Assembly (NCBI RefSeq): GCF_014635085.1
Contig: NZ_BMCH01000006.1
Span: 62,001 to 126,000, forward strand
Length of the DNA stretch: 64,000 nucleotides
Direction of reading: 5' to 3'
From: Asaia siamensis
Lineage (GTDB): Bacteria; Pseudomonadota; Alphaproteobacteria; Acetobacterales; Acetobacteraceae
Each line of letters begins with the position of its first letter. Positions within the stretch are counted from its first letter, which is position 1. The notes below the pieces were generated by a model. It worked only from the letters and a program-made list of their open reading frames with translations, was not told where the DNA came from and ran no database searches. The translations under genes and the position numbers were made by a program. Of this stretch, positions 48,266-58,966 are shown piece by piece.

Positions 48266-49285
48266 TCAGGTGCGCGCCGCAGGAGCGCGGAACCGGTCGA
48301 GAGCGACCGCCACGATGATGACGAGTCCCTTGACGATGAACTGCCAGATATCGGACACGCCAATCAGGATGAGGCCATTCGTGAGAACAGCGATCAAAAG
48401 GGCACCGACTAGAGTCCCCCAGATCGTACCGACACCACCGACAAAGGACGTTCCGCCGAGAATGACGGCAGCGATGGCATCCAGCTCGTATGACTGGCCA
48501 AGCTGCAGCCCGTTCGCTGCATAGAGCCGTGCCGATGACATGACGGCACCAAGACCCGCCAGCAGGCCCGCTGCGGCGTATACGAACATCAACACAAGAC
48601 CGACGCGAATACCGGCCAGACGGGCAGCAGAGGGATTGCCGCCAATGGCGTAGATGTGCACGCCCAAAACGGTGCGACGTAGAATGAACCAGCTCACCAC
48701 CACGACAGCGAGGGCGATGACTGCCAGCCAAGGAATGGTGAAGCTCGACGTCACCGCAATGCCGTCATTGCCGATCCAGGCAAAGGACAGGTCAGGATTG
48801 AAGATGGTCCGGTCATTACCCATCAGACGGGCCAGACCGCGCACAGCGGTGAGCGTTCCAAGCGTCACGATGAAGGGCGGAATTTTCACTCCGGCAATCA
48901 GGGCGCCGTTGAATGCGCCGATCAGCAATCCTGCGCCGAGGCAGGCCGGCACGGCGAGCCACGCCAGATGAGGAGAGAGCGAGGTAATCAGCCCACACAT
49001 GGCCGCGAAAGCCAGGGTTGAGCCTACAGACAGATCGATACCGCCAGTGAGAATCACAAAGGTCATGCCGGAAGCAAGGACCGTATTGATCGATGCCTGC
49101 TGGGCGATGATCGAAAGATTTTGCCCCGAGAGAAAACGATGCCCGCCCAGAAAATGAAAGCCGAGGGCGAGCAGAATCAGAACAGGCAACATGCCAGCTG
49201 TCTGAAGAATGCTGCGGGTTGTTGCGCGCGCGTTGAGCTGGGCGGCGGGAGTAGCCGCAACCGCCGGATTGAGAGTGGTGCTCAT
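48266..49285 (-). CDS. Ribose-type sugar ABC transporter permease
   Basis: Integral-membrane permease of the BPD_transp_2 (RbsC) family, 339 residues with about eight to ten helices. Recognisable blocks are V-I-L-T-G-G-I-D-L-S-V-G-S near residue 80, P-P-F-I-V-T-L-G-T-L, I-Y-A-I-G-G-N-P-S-A-A-R-L-A-G-I, and A-V-I-L-G-G-T-S-F-V-G-G-V-G-T near the C-terminus. It lies between the ATPase (11 bp) and binding-protein genes, in the operon order ATPase, permease, binding protein. Confidence 0.94.
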   Translation of the reverse strand: MSTTLNPAVAATPAAQLNARATTRSILQTAGMLPVLILLALGFHFLGGHRFLSGQNLSIIAQQASINTVLASGMTFVILTGGIDLSVGSTLAFAAMCGLITSLSPHLAWLAVPACLGAGLLIGAFNGALIAGVKIPPFIVTLGTLTAVRGLARLMGNDRTIFNPDLSFAWIGNDGIAVTSSFTIPWLAVIALAVVVVSWFILRRTVLGVHIYAIGGNPSAARLAGIRVGLVLMFVYAAAGLLAGLGAVMSSARLYAANGLQLGQSYELDAIAAVILGGTSFVGGVGTIWGTLVGALLIAVLTNGLILIGVSDIWQFIVKGLVIIVAVALDRFRAPAART

Positions 49286-49296
49286 TGAGAGATTTC

Positions 49297-50856
49297 CTAG
49301 GCGGCGAGTGAGGAAACGGGGGCAAGACCAACAGCAAGAGACATGATGGCCTCCTGGGTGATGGCGTCGCCCGTGAGTTCGCCCGTGAGATGACCTTCGC
49401 GCATGACCAGCACGCGATCGCTCACGCCGATGATCTCGGCCATTTCGCTCGATATGACGATGATCCCCAGCCCCTGAGCTGCCAGATCGTTGATAATACG
49501 ATAGATTTCTGTCTTCGCGCCGATATCGACACCGCGCGTCGGCTCATCGAGGATCAGCACCCTCGGCCCGGTTTCGAGCAGGCGCCCGAGAAGGACCTTC
49601 TGCTGATTGCCACCAGAGAGGCCGCCGACATTGGTCAGCATGTTCTGCGCCTTGATGCGCAATGCGGCGAAGGACCCGGTCGCACGCGTCCGGCCCTTGC
49701 CCTGGTCGAGCACGCCAAGCCGCGAATCACGCTCCACAACACCGAGATTGATGTTGCCGCTGCAGGACATGTCCAGGAACAGCCCGAGCGATTTGCGATC
49801 TTCGGTCAGATAGGCAATGCCCGCAGCCAGCGCATCACGCGGCGAGCGGATGTCGACCTTGCGTGAGTCGAGCGTGATTGTTCCTGCAACCTTGGGATCG
49901 GCACCGAAGATCAACCGCGCCAGTTCAGTGCGGCCTGCGCCCACCAGTCCGGCTATACCCAGCACTTCGCCAGGGCGCAGGTCGAAGCTGATGGGTTGCA
50001 CGCGCCGGCCGTCGCTCAGCCCCTCGACCTGCAGGATCGGCGCGGCGTCATGACGGATATGATTGCCATCCTTTTCGTAAAAGCTCGACAGGTCGCGACC
50101 GACCATCAGGCTGACGATCCGGCCGGAAGAAAGCTCATGCTTTTCCAGCGTGCCGACATGGGCTCCGTCGCGCAGGACGGAGACACGATCGGCGAGTTCG
50201 TCGATCTCGTCCATGCGGTGGCTGATATAGATCAGAGCGAGCCCTTTGGCGCGTAACTGCCTGATGAGCGCAAACAGACGGTCCGTTTCGCGCGCAGACA
50301 GCGCGGTCGTCGGTTCGTCGAGCACCAGAATGCGCGCATCGCGATGCAGCGCACGGGCGATCTCGACCAGTTGCTGCTCGGCGACCGACATGGAAGAGAG
50401 CCTGTCTTCCGGGCCGAAGGGAGCCCCGAGCTCCTTGAGCAGCCCGCGACATGCCTCATTCATGGCGGCGCGATCGATCATGCCACCTTTGCGAATCTCC
50501 GAACCCAGATGGATATTCTCGGCGACGGTAAGATTGGGGGCGAGCGCCAGTTCCTGATAGATGATCCCGATGCCCAGAGCGCGCGCCGAGGCCGGGTTGG
50601 TGATCTTTGCGACTTCACCGGCAATACGGATCTCGCCGCCCGGATCGGCGCTGTAGGCACCTGACAGAATTTTCATGAGGGTGGACTTGCCAGCCCCGTT
50701 CTCTCCCATCAGGGCCAGAATCTCACCGCCATAGGCGTTGAGCGAGACATCCTTGAGAACCTTGATCCCGGAAAATGTCTTAGAAATACCCGCCACATGC
50801 AGGAGCGGAGCCCCGCTTTCCTGCGTTTCCAATGTGGTCTGTTGGGCGAATGCCAT
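49297..50856 (-). CDS. Ribose-type sugar ABC transporter, tandem ATPase
   Basis: Cytoplasmic ATPase with two fused ABC domains (519 aa), as in RbsA/XylG. The first domain has Walker [10 protein letters not shown] and Walker [10 protein letters not shown]. The second has a degenerate P-loop [10 protein letters not shown], the signature L-S-G-G-N-Q-Q-K-V, and [10 protein letters not shown]. The degenerate second site is normal for the class. The start at ATG 50856 precedes about 20 variable residues. It is the first gene of the operon, 188 bp downstream of the TetR regulator. Confidence 0.94.
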   Translation of the reverse strand: MAFAQQTTLETQESGAPLLHVAGISKTFSGIKVLKDVSLNAYGGEILALMGENGAGKSTLMKILSGAYSADPGGEIRIAGEVAKITNPASARALGIGIIYQELALAPNLTVAENIHLGSEIRKGGMIDRAAMNEACRGLLKELGAPFGPEDRLSSMSVAEQQLVEIARALHRDARILVLDEPTTALSARETDRLFALIRQLRAKGLALIYISHRMDEIDELADRVSVLRDGAHVGTLEKHELSSGRIVSLMVGRDLSSFYEKDGNHIRHDAAPILQVEGLSDGRRVQPISFDLRPGEVLGIAGLVGAGRTELARLIFGADPKVAGTITLDSRKVDIRSPRDALAAGIAYLTEDRKSLGLFLDMSCSGNINLGVVERDSRLGVLDQGKGRTRATGSFAALRIKAQNMLTNVGGLSGGNQQKVLLGRLLETGPRVLILDEPTRGVDIGAKTEIYRIINDLAAQGLGIIVISSEMAEIIGVSDRVLVMREGHLTGELTGDAITQEAIMSLAVGLAPVSSLAA

Positions 50857-50992
50857 GGGACCAGCCTCCCGATTTGAGCCTGAAGCAGCGGGGGTTTTAC
50901 CCAGTGGGGTCCCTCTGCCGAAAAGGAGAGAAGCAGAGTTCTGATTAATTTTATATAATGTTTTTGCAATATTTTGGTTAGTAACCGGAATG

Positions 50993-51012
50993 TGAACGTT
51001 AAACGTCGTTCA
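50993..51012 (-). promoter_or_regulatory. Dyad and AT-rich promoter region upstream of the sugar ABC operon
   Basis: Perfect 6-bp arms TGAACG / CGTTCA separated by 8 bp, partly extended on both sides. It lies about 140 bp upstream of the ATPase start. Between dyad and gene (about 50945-50985) the sequence is markedly AT-rich, with TTGCAA and TATAAA-like boxes on the minus strand. A repressor site for the operon is likely; which regulator binds is unknown. Confidence 0.45.
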
Positions 51013-51044
51013 TGTTTCTCTCGAAAACGTCACCCTGCTCTCAG

Positions 51045-51677
51045 TCACCCGGCTGCCTCGAGCGCGGCCTGCAGAAATCCCGTCAGGGACGCAGATTCCG
51101 CGCCCTTCAGAAGCGGTCCAAGCATGCCATCAATCGCAAGAACGGCGAGACCATGGACACGTCCCCAAAGCCCCGCCATGCGCGCTGCCTGAGCGCCTCC
51201 CGGCACTTCATGGCCAGACAGGAGTCGCAAAGCCTCAAAAGCTCGTCCGGCAGCTGCCGCAAGGTCTGCCCGGTCATGATCGAGCAAGGCGTTGCGAAAC
51301 ATGAGTTGGAAAAGGTCAGGGTTCGCAAGCGCAAAGGCGATATAGGCATTTCCTACCGCCTGAGCCGCCGTAGGGTACTGCCTCCCCCCTGAGGATTCTC
51401 TTTGAGCGCTAAGTTCGGCTGGGGGGAAATTTTCCCTTGCGCGGGTCAGGGCATCGGCAAGTTCGTCATATCCCCGCGCCGCCAGAGCCGATCTCAGGCC
51501 CGACAGCGTACCAAAATGAGGCACAGCCGCCGTCGCCGAGACACCCGCCCGTCGCGTCACGCCGCGCAGGGAGAGCGCCTCCAATCCCCCCTCCTCAAGC
51601 AGGTCACGCGCCGCCTGCAAGAGCGCATTGGCCAGGTCGCCGTGATGATAAGGCGTCGCATCAGTTCTCACATCCAT
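51045..51677 (-). CDS. TetR-family transcriptional regulator with WHG domain
   Basis: Repressor of about 210 residues. The N-terminal TetR helix-turn-helix (about 15-60) has Y-H-H-G-D-L-A-N-A-L-L-Q-A-A, then L-S-L-R-G-V-T-R-R-A-G-V-S and a P-H-F-G recognition segment. The C-terminal ligand domain contains the L-W-G-R-V-H-G-L-A motif of the WHG subgroup. The start is uncertain: ATG 51689, ATG 51677 and GTG 51671 are in frame; GTG 51671 has the best-spaced AGGGGAG. Its promoter region is shared with the divergent membrane protein and carries two palindromic operators. The sugar ABC operon lies downstream on the same strand. Confidence 0.88.
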   Translation of the reverse strand: MDVRTDATPYHHGDLANALLQAARDLLEEGGLEALSLRGVTRRAGVSATAAVPHFGTLSGLRSALAARGYDELADALTRARENFPPAELSAQRESSGGRQYPTAAQAVGNAYIAFALANPDLFQLMFRNALLDHDRADLAAAAGRAFEALRLLSGHEVPGGAQAARMAGLWGRVHGLAVLAIDGMLGPLLKGAESASLTGFLQAALEAAG

Positions 51678-51693
51678 CTCCCCTCTCATCAAA

Positions 51694-51708
51694 CTTTACA
51701 ATGAAAAG
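51694..51708. promoter_or_regulatory. Probable TetR operator, copy 1
   Basis: CTTTACAATGAAAAG, a 15-bp dyad with one mismatch, lying immediately before the TetR start codons. The same sequence recurs at 51738-51752. Confidence 0.6.
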
Positions 51709-51714
51709 TTTCGC

Positions 51715-51752
51715 TTGACGAGGCGGGAATAGGCGTTCTTTACATCGTAAAG
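51715..51752 (+). promoter_or_regulatory. Promoter overlapped by TetR operator copy 2
   Basis: A TTGACG -35 box at 51715-51720 is followed 17 bp later by the perfect palindrome CTTTACATCGTAAAG (51738-51752) at the -10 position. The two operator centres are 44 bp apart, about four helical turns. A repressor bound there would block transcription of the membrane-protein gene at 51772. Confidence 0.6.
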
Positions 51753-51771
51753 ATTCATGAGGATTCCCGGT

Positions 51772-52380
51772 ATGTGTGCTACTCGCCCCCTATTTGACAG
51801 ACTGCAAAACCTGCGCGTTCTCGCCGGAGAGCTGGGAGGGCTGGTCCTTGTCTGGCTAGGCGAGGCCACCGGGCTGCAAAGCTACGCCCTCCCCGCGACA
51901 CTTGCCCTGATCAGCCTCGATGCTGTCAGCCGATGGCGGATGCATGTCGGATTTCCGACAATCTGGTTCGTCCTCAATGCCATGGCGCTCAGCTTCGGCG
52001 CCCTGAGTCTCATTGTCACGGGACGGCTTTCACCTGAAGAATTCGGCGCTCTCTGTGCCTTCCTTCTTGCGCTTGTTTTCCTGATCGGCAGTCTGACCCG
52101 TGTGTCGCTCATTCAGGCGCTTGCCGAGCAGAGAGAGGGCTCAGGCTTCGGAAGTGAGACACCTTTTCTGGATCATTTCTTTCGCCTCTATACGCGCATA
52201 TGGGCGGGGTTCTTTCTGATCAGGGGGATTTATCTGCTCTATCTGGACACGCATCCGCATGACGCCCTCACGGCCGGGATCGTGCTTAAAACAAGCCTGA
52301 TCGGGATGATCCTGCTCAGCTTCAGGGGCAAAACGCTTTACCGTCGCTACGCTGCCTTACGGAGAGCGCGCACCGTTTGA
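51772..52380 (+). CDS. Integral membrane protein of unknown function, TetR-linked
   Basis: A 202-residue hydrophobic protein with about five to six helices (roughly residues 15-50, 62-82, 88-108, 130-153 and 160-180) and a basic C-terminal end. Its layout is reminiscent of YciB/IspZ-like septation proteins, but I see no firm signature. It is transcribed away from the TetR gene, from a promoter overlapped by a perfect palindrome. It is therefore the best candidate target of that repressor. The start was set at ATG 51772, which has GAGGA at good spacing; ATG 51757 is also in frame. Confidence 0.7.
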   Translation: MCATRPLFDRLQNLRVLAGELGGLVLVWLGEATGLQSYALPATLALISLDAVSRWRMHVGFPTIWFVLNAMALSFGALSLIVTGRLSPEEFGALCAFLLALVFLIGSLTRVSLIQALAEQREGSGFGSETPFLDHFFRLYTRIWAGFFLIRGIYLLYLDTHPHDALTAGIVLKTSLIGMILLSFRGKTLYRRYAALRRARTV

Positions 52381-52403
52381 ATATGACGCCCGCTGAAACG
52401 AAA

Positions 52404-52427
52404 AAAGCCGCCCCGAAGGGCGGCTTT
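52404..52427. terminator. Bidirectional intrinsic terminator
   Basis: Perfect 10-bp stem (AAAGCCGCCC / GGGCGGCTTT) with a CGAA loop, flanked by an A-run on the left and a T-run on the right. It can end both the membrane-protein gene (plus) and fusA (minus). Confidence 0.9.
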
Positions 52428-52456
52428 CTCGTAACCAGAGGCTGAAATCCGAAGGA

Positions 52457-54562
<2,106 letters not shown>

Positions 54563-54799
54563 GGGATACCTCCAGAATGCGATTAAAGGTGCTTCAGGCC
54601 GCCCCGAAACACCTTTTGCCGTGGCCGTCACAGATCGACGCAATTTTCGGAATAGTCCGGTAAAGACGTCGAAGCCGGATCGACCAAGTCGGACCTTGTG
54701 ATCGAGTGGCTGAATGAAACAACCCGATCACGTTTTCAAGGCCAATTTTGTTGTTGCCTGCCTTTTAGGGCCATAAGCCGGAGGCAGGCGCCATCAGAC

Positions 54800-55102
54800 T
54801 CAGGCGGTCTGAACAGCCTTGCTTTCCTGAGCGCGCAGAATGCGACGCTTGATAACCTGAGCTTCGACCGGGAGCTTACGGTTCGGCGTGCTGATCAGGA
54901 ACGAGTCCAGACCACCGTTGTGCTCAACCGTGCGGATGCCCTGGGTGGACAGACGCAGACGAACGCCCGTGCCGAGAATGTCGGAGAGCAGGGTGATTTC
55001 CTGCAGGTTCGGCAGGAAGCGACGACGGGTCTTGTTGTTGGCGTGGCTGACGTTGTTGCCCGTCAGCACACCCTTGCCCGTGATTTGGCAGCGGCGTGAC
55101 AT
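54800..55102 (-). CDS. rpmB: 50S ribosomal protein L28
   Basis: Large-subunit protein of 100 residues starting at ATG 55102 with [12 protein letters not shown]. The typical [14 protein letters not shown]-x-P-N-L-Q block follows, then [20 protein letters not shown]. The frame is open to 55225 but unconserved there. The alphaproteobacterial length (about 97-102 aa) fits. Confidence 0.96.
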   Translation of the reverse strand: MSRRCQITGKGVLTGNNVSHANNKTRRRFLPNLQEITLLSDILGTGVRLRLSTQGIRTVEHNGGLDSFLISTPNRKLPVEAQVIKRRILRAQESKAVQTA

Positions 55103-55221
55103 GGACTTGATCCTCGGTAGTAATATGTTCGCCGAGACCAGTCCCGGCATACGACGATGCGTTAAGGCGCGGCTTATGACGGAGCCCCCCGCTCCCGTCA
55201 AGCCGAAAGCGTCGCAAACTG

Positions 55222-55566
55222 TCATTCGCCGTCGGAAAACGCATCCGCGCAGATCAGTTCACCCGATCTCACGCTGTCTATGGCCGTCTGGAGCATGCGC
55301 ACCATGGTCTCGGCATCGGTTGTCCGTGCCAGCACACCCAGTGAGCCGCCCAGCAGTGCAGAGGCGATGAGTTCAGAGGGCAGATTCTGTTCGACCAGAT
55401 AGCTGATTGCCTTGTCGATCACCACGCCGCATTTGAGCAGCTCTTCCGGGATTTCGACGGCATCGGGTTCGTTCGAGAGCTCATGCGCGGCCTGTTCACG
55501 AATTTCCGCTTCGACGGCCTGGTCGGGATGAAAATCGCGAGCGATTTCTTCAGCCTGTTTCGTCAT
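55222..55566 (-). CDS. Small conserved-looking protein of unknown function
   Basis: A 114-residue acidic, helical protein. No known domain is recognised. The pattern [20 protein letters not shown] and an Ala/Leu-rich segment ([12 protein letters not shown]) suggest a compact helical fold. ATG 55566 is preceded by GGAGAGAGACC. It sits just downstream of the ABC exporter (stop to start about 26 bp) on the same strand and may be cotranscribed with it. Confidence 0.7.
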   Translation of the reverse strand: MTKQAEEIARDFHPDQAVEAEIREQAAHELSNEPDAVEIPEELLKCGVVIDKAISYLVEQNLPSELIASALLGGSLGVLARTTDAETMVRMLQTAIDSVRSGELICADAFSDGE

Positions 55567-55592
55567 GGTCTCTCTCCTGTCGTGACGGAATG

Positions 55593-57416
55593 TCATGGCC
55601 CAACACGTAGGACGCCCTCATCAGGAAAACCAGATACCGGGTCGGATTGATTGGTCACCATTGCGAAATACATGCCCCTCGCGGCCATGAGGGTCTCATG
55701 TTTTCCCTGCTCGACGATACGCCCTGCCTCAATCACCAGAATCAGATCGGCATGACGGATGGTAGACAGACGATGCGCTATGGCTATCGTGGTCTGGCGG
55801 GCGGTGACCTGACGCAAGGCCTCCATCAGACGTTGCTCCGTCCCGGTATCAAGCGCACTCGTCGCTTCATCAAGCAGCAATAGGCGAGGCTTGCGCAGGA
55901 TGATGCGCGCCAGGGCGATACGCTGGCGCTCCCCCCCGGACAGCTTCAACCCGCGTTCTCCCACCAGCGTGTCGTAGCCCTTCTTCAGCCCCTCAATGAA
56001 ACCGTCGATCTGTGCGAGACGCGCTGCCTCTTCGATCTCGTCCTGTGTCGCGTCGAGACGGCCGTAAGCGATGTTATAGCCAATCGTGTCGTTGAAGAGC
56101 TGCGTATCCTGCGGCACGACACCGATCAGCCTGTGCAGCTCTGCAGGTGAAATGGTGGAAAGGTCTCTTCCATCCAGCAGAATACGCCCCGAGGCCGGCG
56201 CATAGGCGCCAAGAGTCAGTCTCGCGATGGTCGATTTACCCGCCCCGGTCGGACCGACAAGCGCGATCGTCTCACCGGGAGCCACGCTGAAAGACAGATG
56301 ATGTAGGATCTCACGCCCGTCATAGTCGAAGCTCACCCCGTCGAAATCGAGCGCGGCTGGCGTTGAGATCTCCGGCACCCCGGTTGGCGTCTGCGGCTTG
56401 AGATGACCCGCGCGCGGTGGCTCATCCATCAGTTCGGTCAGATTTTCCAGATCGACACAAGCGTTGCGCCAGCCAGCATAGACGATATTGAGCGAAATGA
56501 TCGCCTGATAGAGCGTGCGCAGATAGGTGCCGATCATGACGAATGCGGCGACGTCAAGCTTTCCGGCCGCCAGATCGTGCGCAGCCATAAAGAAGATGAT
56601 GAGCGTTGCCACAGCGATCATGGCGTTCTGACTGACGGAAGAGAGTCCCGCCACGAATGTCATGCGCAGACTGGCCTTCTCCTGCGCGAGACGAGCCGTT
56701 TCGTAACGCGAGAATTCATGCTGTTCGTTGGCGAAATGTCGAACCGCCTCAAAATTCAGCAGGGAGTCGAGCAGGAAATGCTGGGCCTTGCCATTGGCGT
56801 CATTGCGTTGTCGGCGTGCCCGGACCCGCTGGCGGACGAACCATTGCGCCAGAGCGATATAAGAAAGCAGCGCAATCACAATGACGCAGGCATAGCGCCC
56901 ACCGAGAAAGGAGAAGACGACCGCAATTGTCAGCCCCGTATCGAGAATCGCTGGCAGGATATTGAAAAGAGCAAGACGCAGCAGCGTATCGGCCGCCTCT
57001 GATCCGCGCTCAATGGCACGGGTCAGCGATCCTGTCTGACGGTCGCGATGAAAACGGTAGGGCAGGTCAAGCAGGTGACGAAAAGCCTCCTGCGCCGTCA
57101 GCGCCTGGAGCCTCTGGCCTACGGGCTGATAAACCAGCTCCTGCAAGGCGGAGAATGCGCTGCGAAAGAAGATCAGCCCCGCATAGGAGAGAATGAGCGC
57201 AACCGGCACGACAATTCTGAGGTCGGGCGATGAGAAATGCGCGACAAGCCGACTGAAAAGATAGGGTGTCCCAAGAAGACAAAGACGCTCTGCAAGAAGG
57301 AGCACGAGCGTTGCCCCGATGCCGAGCCGGAAATAACGGATGTCATGAGACAGAACCAGTCGCCAGGCACGCGCAAGGCTGGTTACGGCAAAAGGCAGAG
57401 TGCGGGGGAAGATCAT
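55593..57416 (-). CDS. ATM1/HMT-type ABC exporter
   Basis: Half-size ABC exporter of 607 residues, a permease fused to an ATPase, that works as a homodimer in the inner membrane. Six helices occupy about residues 25-320. The ATPase has Walker A G-P-T-G-A-G-K-S-T, signature L-S-G-G-E-R-Q-R, Walker B L-L-L-L-D-E-A-T-S-A-L-D and the switch His in I-A-H-R-L-S-T. N-terminal motifs such as Y-R-F-H-R-D-R-Q-T-G-S-L and F-E-A-V-R-H-F are those of the ATM1 group, which exports glutathione-linked sulfur or metal species. The natural substrate here is not shown by context. A divergent Nudix gene lies next to it. Confidence 0.9.
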   Translation of the reverse strand: MIFPRTLPFAVTSLARAWRLVLSHDIRYFRLGIGATLVLLLAERLCLLGTPYLFSRLVAHFSSPDLRIVVPVALILSYAGLIFFRSAFSALQELVYQPVGQRLQALTAQEAFRHLLDLPYRFHRDRQTGSLTRAIERGSEAADTLLRLALFNILPAILDTGLTIAVVFSFLGGRYACVIVIALLSYIALAQWFVRQRVRARRQRNDANGKAQHFLLDSLLNFEAVRHFANEQHEFSRYETARLAQEKASLRMTFVAGLSSVSQNAMIAVATLIIFFMAAHDLAAGKLDVAAFVMIGTYLRTLYQAIISLNIVYAGWRNACVDLENLTELMDEPPRAGHLKPQTPTGVPEISTPAALDFDGVSFDYDGREILHHLSFSVAPGETIALVGPTGAGKSTIARLTLGAYAPASGRILLDGRDLSTISPAELHRLIGVVPQDTQLFNDTIGYNIAYGRLDATQDEIEEAARLAQIDGFIEGLKKGYDTLVGERGLKLSGGERQRIALARIILRKPRLLLLDEATSALDTGTEQRLMEALRQVTARQTTIAIAHRLSTIRHADLILVIEAGRIVEQGKHETLMAARGMYFAMVTNQSDPVSGFPDEGVLRVGP

Positions 57417-57505
57417 GACCTCAACCTGAGGCGGCAGAGGGCGTTTTGCAATCGCGACGCGATGCGCGATATCGTCGTGTCCCTGACAGGAGAGTAACGC
57501 TTTTC

Positions 57506-58330
57506 ATGCATGACGACAGCCTCGCCCCGTTTCTCGCCCATATACGGAACTGCAAGACCGCCATCCTGCCCGGCCCTCGCCGTGAAGTTCTGGCTGGCGA
57601 TGACTCTTTCGGTCTCGCTGACCCACGTCTTTTCGAGGCACTGACGGCGCTCGGCTATGCTGATGGCCCCGTGTTCCGCCTGCCGGACGGAGCCGCTCTG
57701 CAACCGCTTGGTGAGGCTCTGGCTGCACAGAGGCTCTATCGCCCCCATAACGAATTATTCGATGTTTTCGACAAGAGCGGCATCGTCATAGGCCAGATCG
57801 ATCGCGGCGCCCTGCCACTCCTGGGCTGCACTGCGGCAGGTGTGCATCTCAACGGGCTGGTCGAGAGGCCTGAAGGGGTCTTCCTGTGGATGGGTCACCG
57901 GGCGAACAACAAGAGACTCGACCCTGGCAAGCTCGACCATCTGGCTGCCGGGGGTATCTGCACCGGGCTTTCACCGCTGCAGGCCCTCATCAAGGAAGCC
58001 GGCGAGGAAGCCGCCATTCCTCCTGACCTCGCGGCACAGGCCCAGCCGGTCGCCACACTGCGCTATGCCATGACACGGCCGGAGGGCCTGCGTCAGGACA
58101 CGTTGTTCTGCTACGATCTGACCCTCCCTCCGGATTTCGAGCCTCAGCCTGTCGATGGCGAGGTCGCTTTTTTCGAGCTCATGCCGATCGAAAAAGTATT
58201 GGAAATTGTGCGCGACACGAACGACGTCAAATTCAACGTAAATCTGGTGTTGATCGATCTGTTCCTGCGTCGTGGCCTTTTTTCGGCTGCAGACAGCGCG
58301 CGCCTGCGTCAGGCGCTCGACGGGGCATGA
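57506..58330 (+). CDS. Nudix hydrolase with DUF4743 N-terminal domain
   Basis: A 274-residue protein that joins a DUF4743-type domain (about residues 1-115) to a Nudix domain (about 120-250). The motif region reads A-A-G-G-I-C-T-G-L-S-P and then L-I-K-E-A-G-E-E-A-A-I. The R-E of the classic Nudix box is K-E and the final Gly is Ala, as in the eukaryotic thiamine-phosphate-linked group. Such proteins hydrolyse oxidised thiamine diphosphates, so that is a reasonable guess. Start ATG 57506 has AGGAGAG upstream. The lipoprotein gene overlaps its stop (ATGA). Confidence 0.85.
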   Translation: MHDDSLAPFLAHIRNCKTAILPGPRREVLAGDDSFGLADPRLFEALTALGYADGPVFRLPDGAALQPLGEALAAQRLYRPHNELFDVFDKSGIVIGQIDRGALPLLGCTAAGVHLNGLVERPEGVFLWMGHRANNKRLDPGKLDHLAAGGICTGLSPLQALIKEAGEEAAIPPDLAAQAQPVATLRYAMTRPEGLRQDTLFCYDLTLPPDFEPQPVDGEVAFFELMPIEKVLEIVRDTNDVKFNVNLVLIDLFLRRGLFSAADSARLRQALDGA

Positions 58331-58809
58331 GATCATCCAGAACTGCGGGCGCCCCCGCATTACGCTCTCTAGCCTTGCTCGCGCTTGGCGGTACGTTGCT
58401 TGCCGGAATGTCAGGCTGTGCCGAGGTTCCGCATCCCCCGGGGGTAATGATGACGGCGTCAGATTTCTGCACCGGCACTCGCGGGCATCCAGCCACGTTC
58501 ATCACGCTTGCCTTCGGCCTCTCTATACCGGGTGGAGGAGCTGTCTCTGCAGAGCAGTGGGCCGATTTCCTTGCTCGTGTCGTCACCCCGCGTTTTCCCG
58601 CCGGTTTCTCGGTTATCGAGGCGCAGGGCCAATGGCAGAACGGCACGGCTGCGCCTGTCATTCGGGAGAAGTCACGACTGGTCTGGATCGCTGCACCAGA
58701 ATCGCGCGAGCCTGACTCAAAACTCGATGCTATTCGCGACGCCTACAAGAAACAGTTCAACCAAGTTTCGGTCGCCGCGTTCACGCAGCAGGGCTGCGCC
58801 TCTTTCTGA
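58327..58809 (+). CDS. DUF3574 putative lipoprotein
   Basis: A 160-residue protein with a lipoprotein-like signal: a basic start, a hydrophobic stretch and a G-M-S-G-C lipobox with the Cys near residue 31. The mature part has the DUF3574 pattern F-G-L-S-I-P-G-G-G-A-V-S-A-E-Q-W-A-D-F, followed by V-T-P-R-F-P-x-G-F-S-V and a closing Y-K-K-Q-F-x-Q-x-S-V. The function of the family is unknown. It overlaps the Nudix gene by 4 bp and is translationally coupled. Confidence 0.82.
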   Translation: MRSSRTAGAPALRSLALLALGGTLLAGMSGCAEVPHPPGVMMTASDFCTGTRGHPATFITLAFGLSIPGGGAVSAEQWADFLARVVTPRFPAGFSVIEAQGQWQNGTAAPVIREKSRLVWIAAPESREPDSKLDAIRDAYKKQFNQVSVAAFTQQGCASF

Positions 58810-58966
58810 TCTATGGACTTTGCAGCCCGGACGTTGCGATAGTGTCGCATCGCCGTAACGTGTAAGAAATGAGTCAAACCGCCCTGAGAAGATCGGGGTT
58901 CACCAGCAATAGCGGCCATGTCGACGCCCCACGAGCTTCTGGCGCGTGACACAGTGCCCGAGGAAC

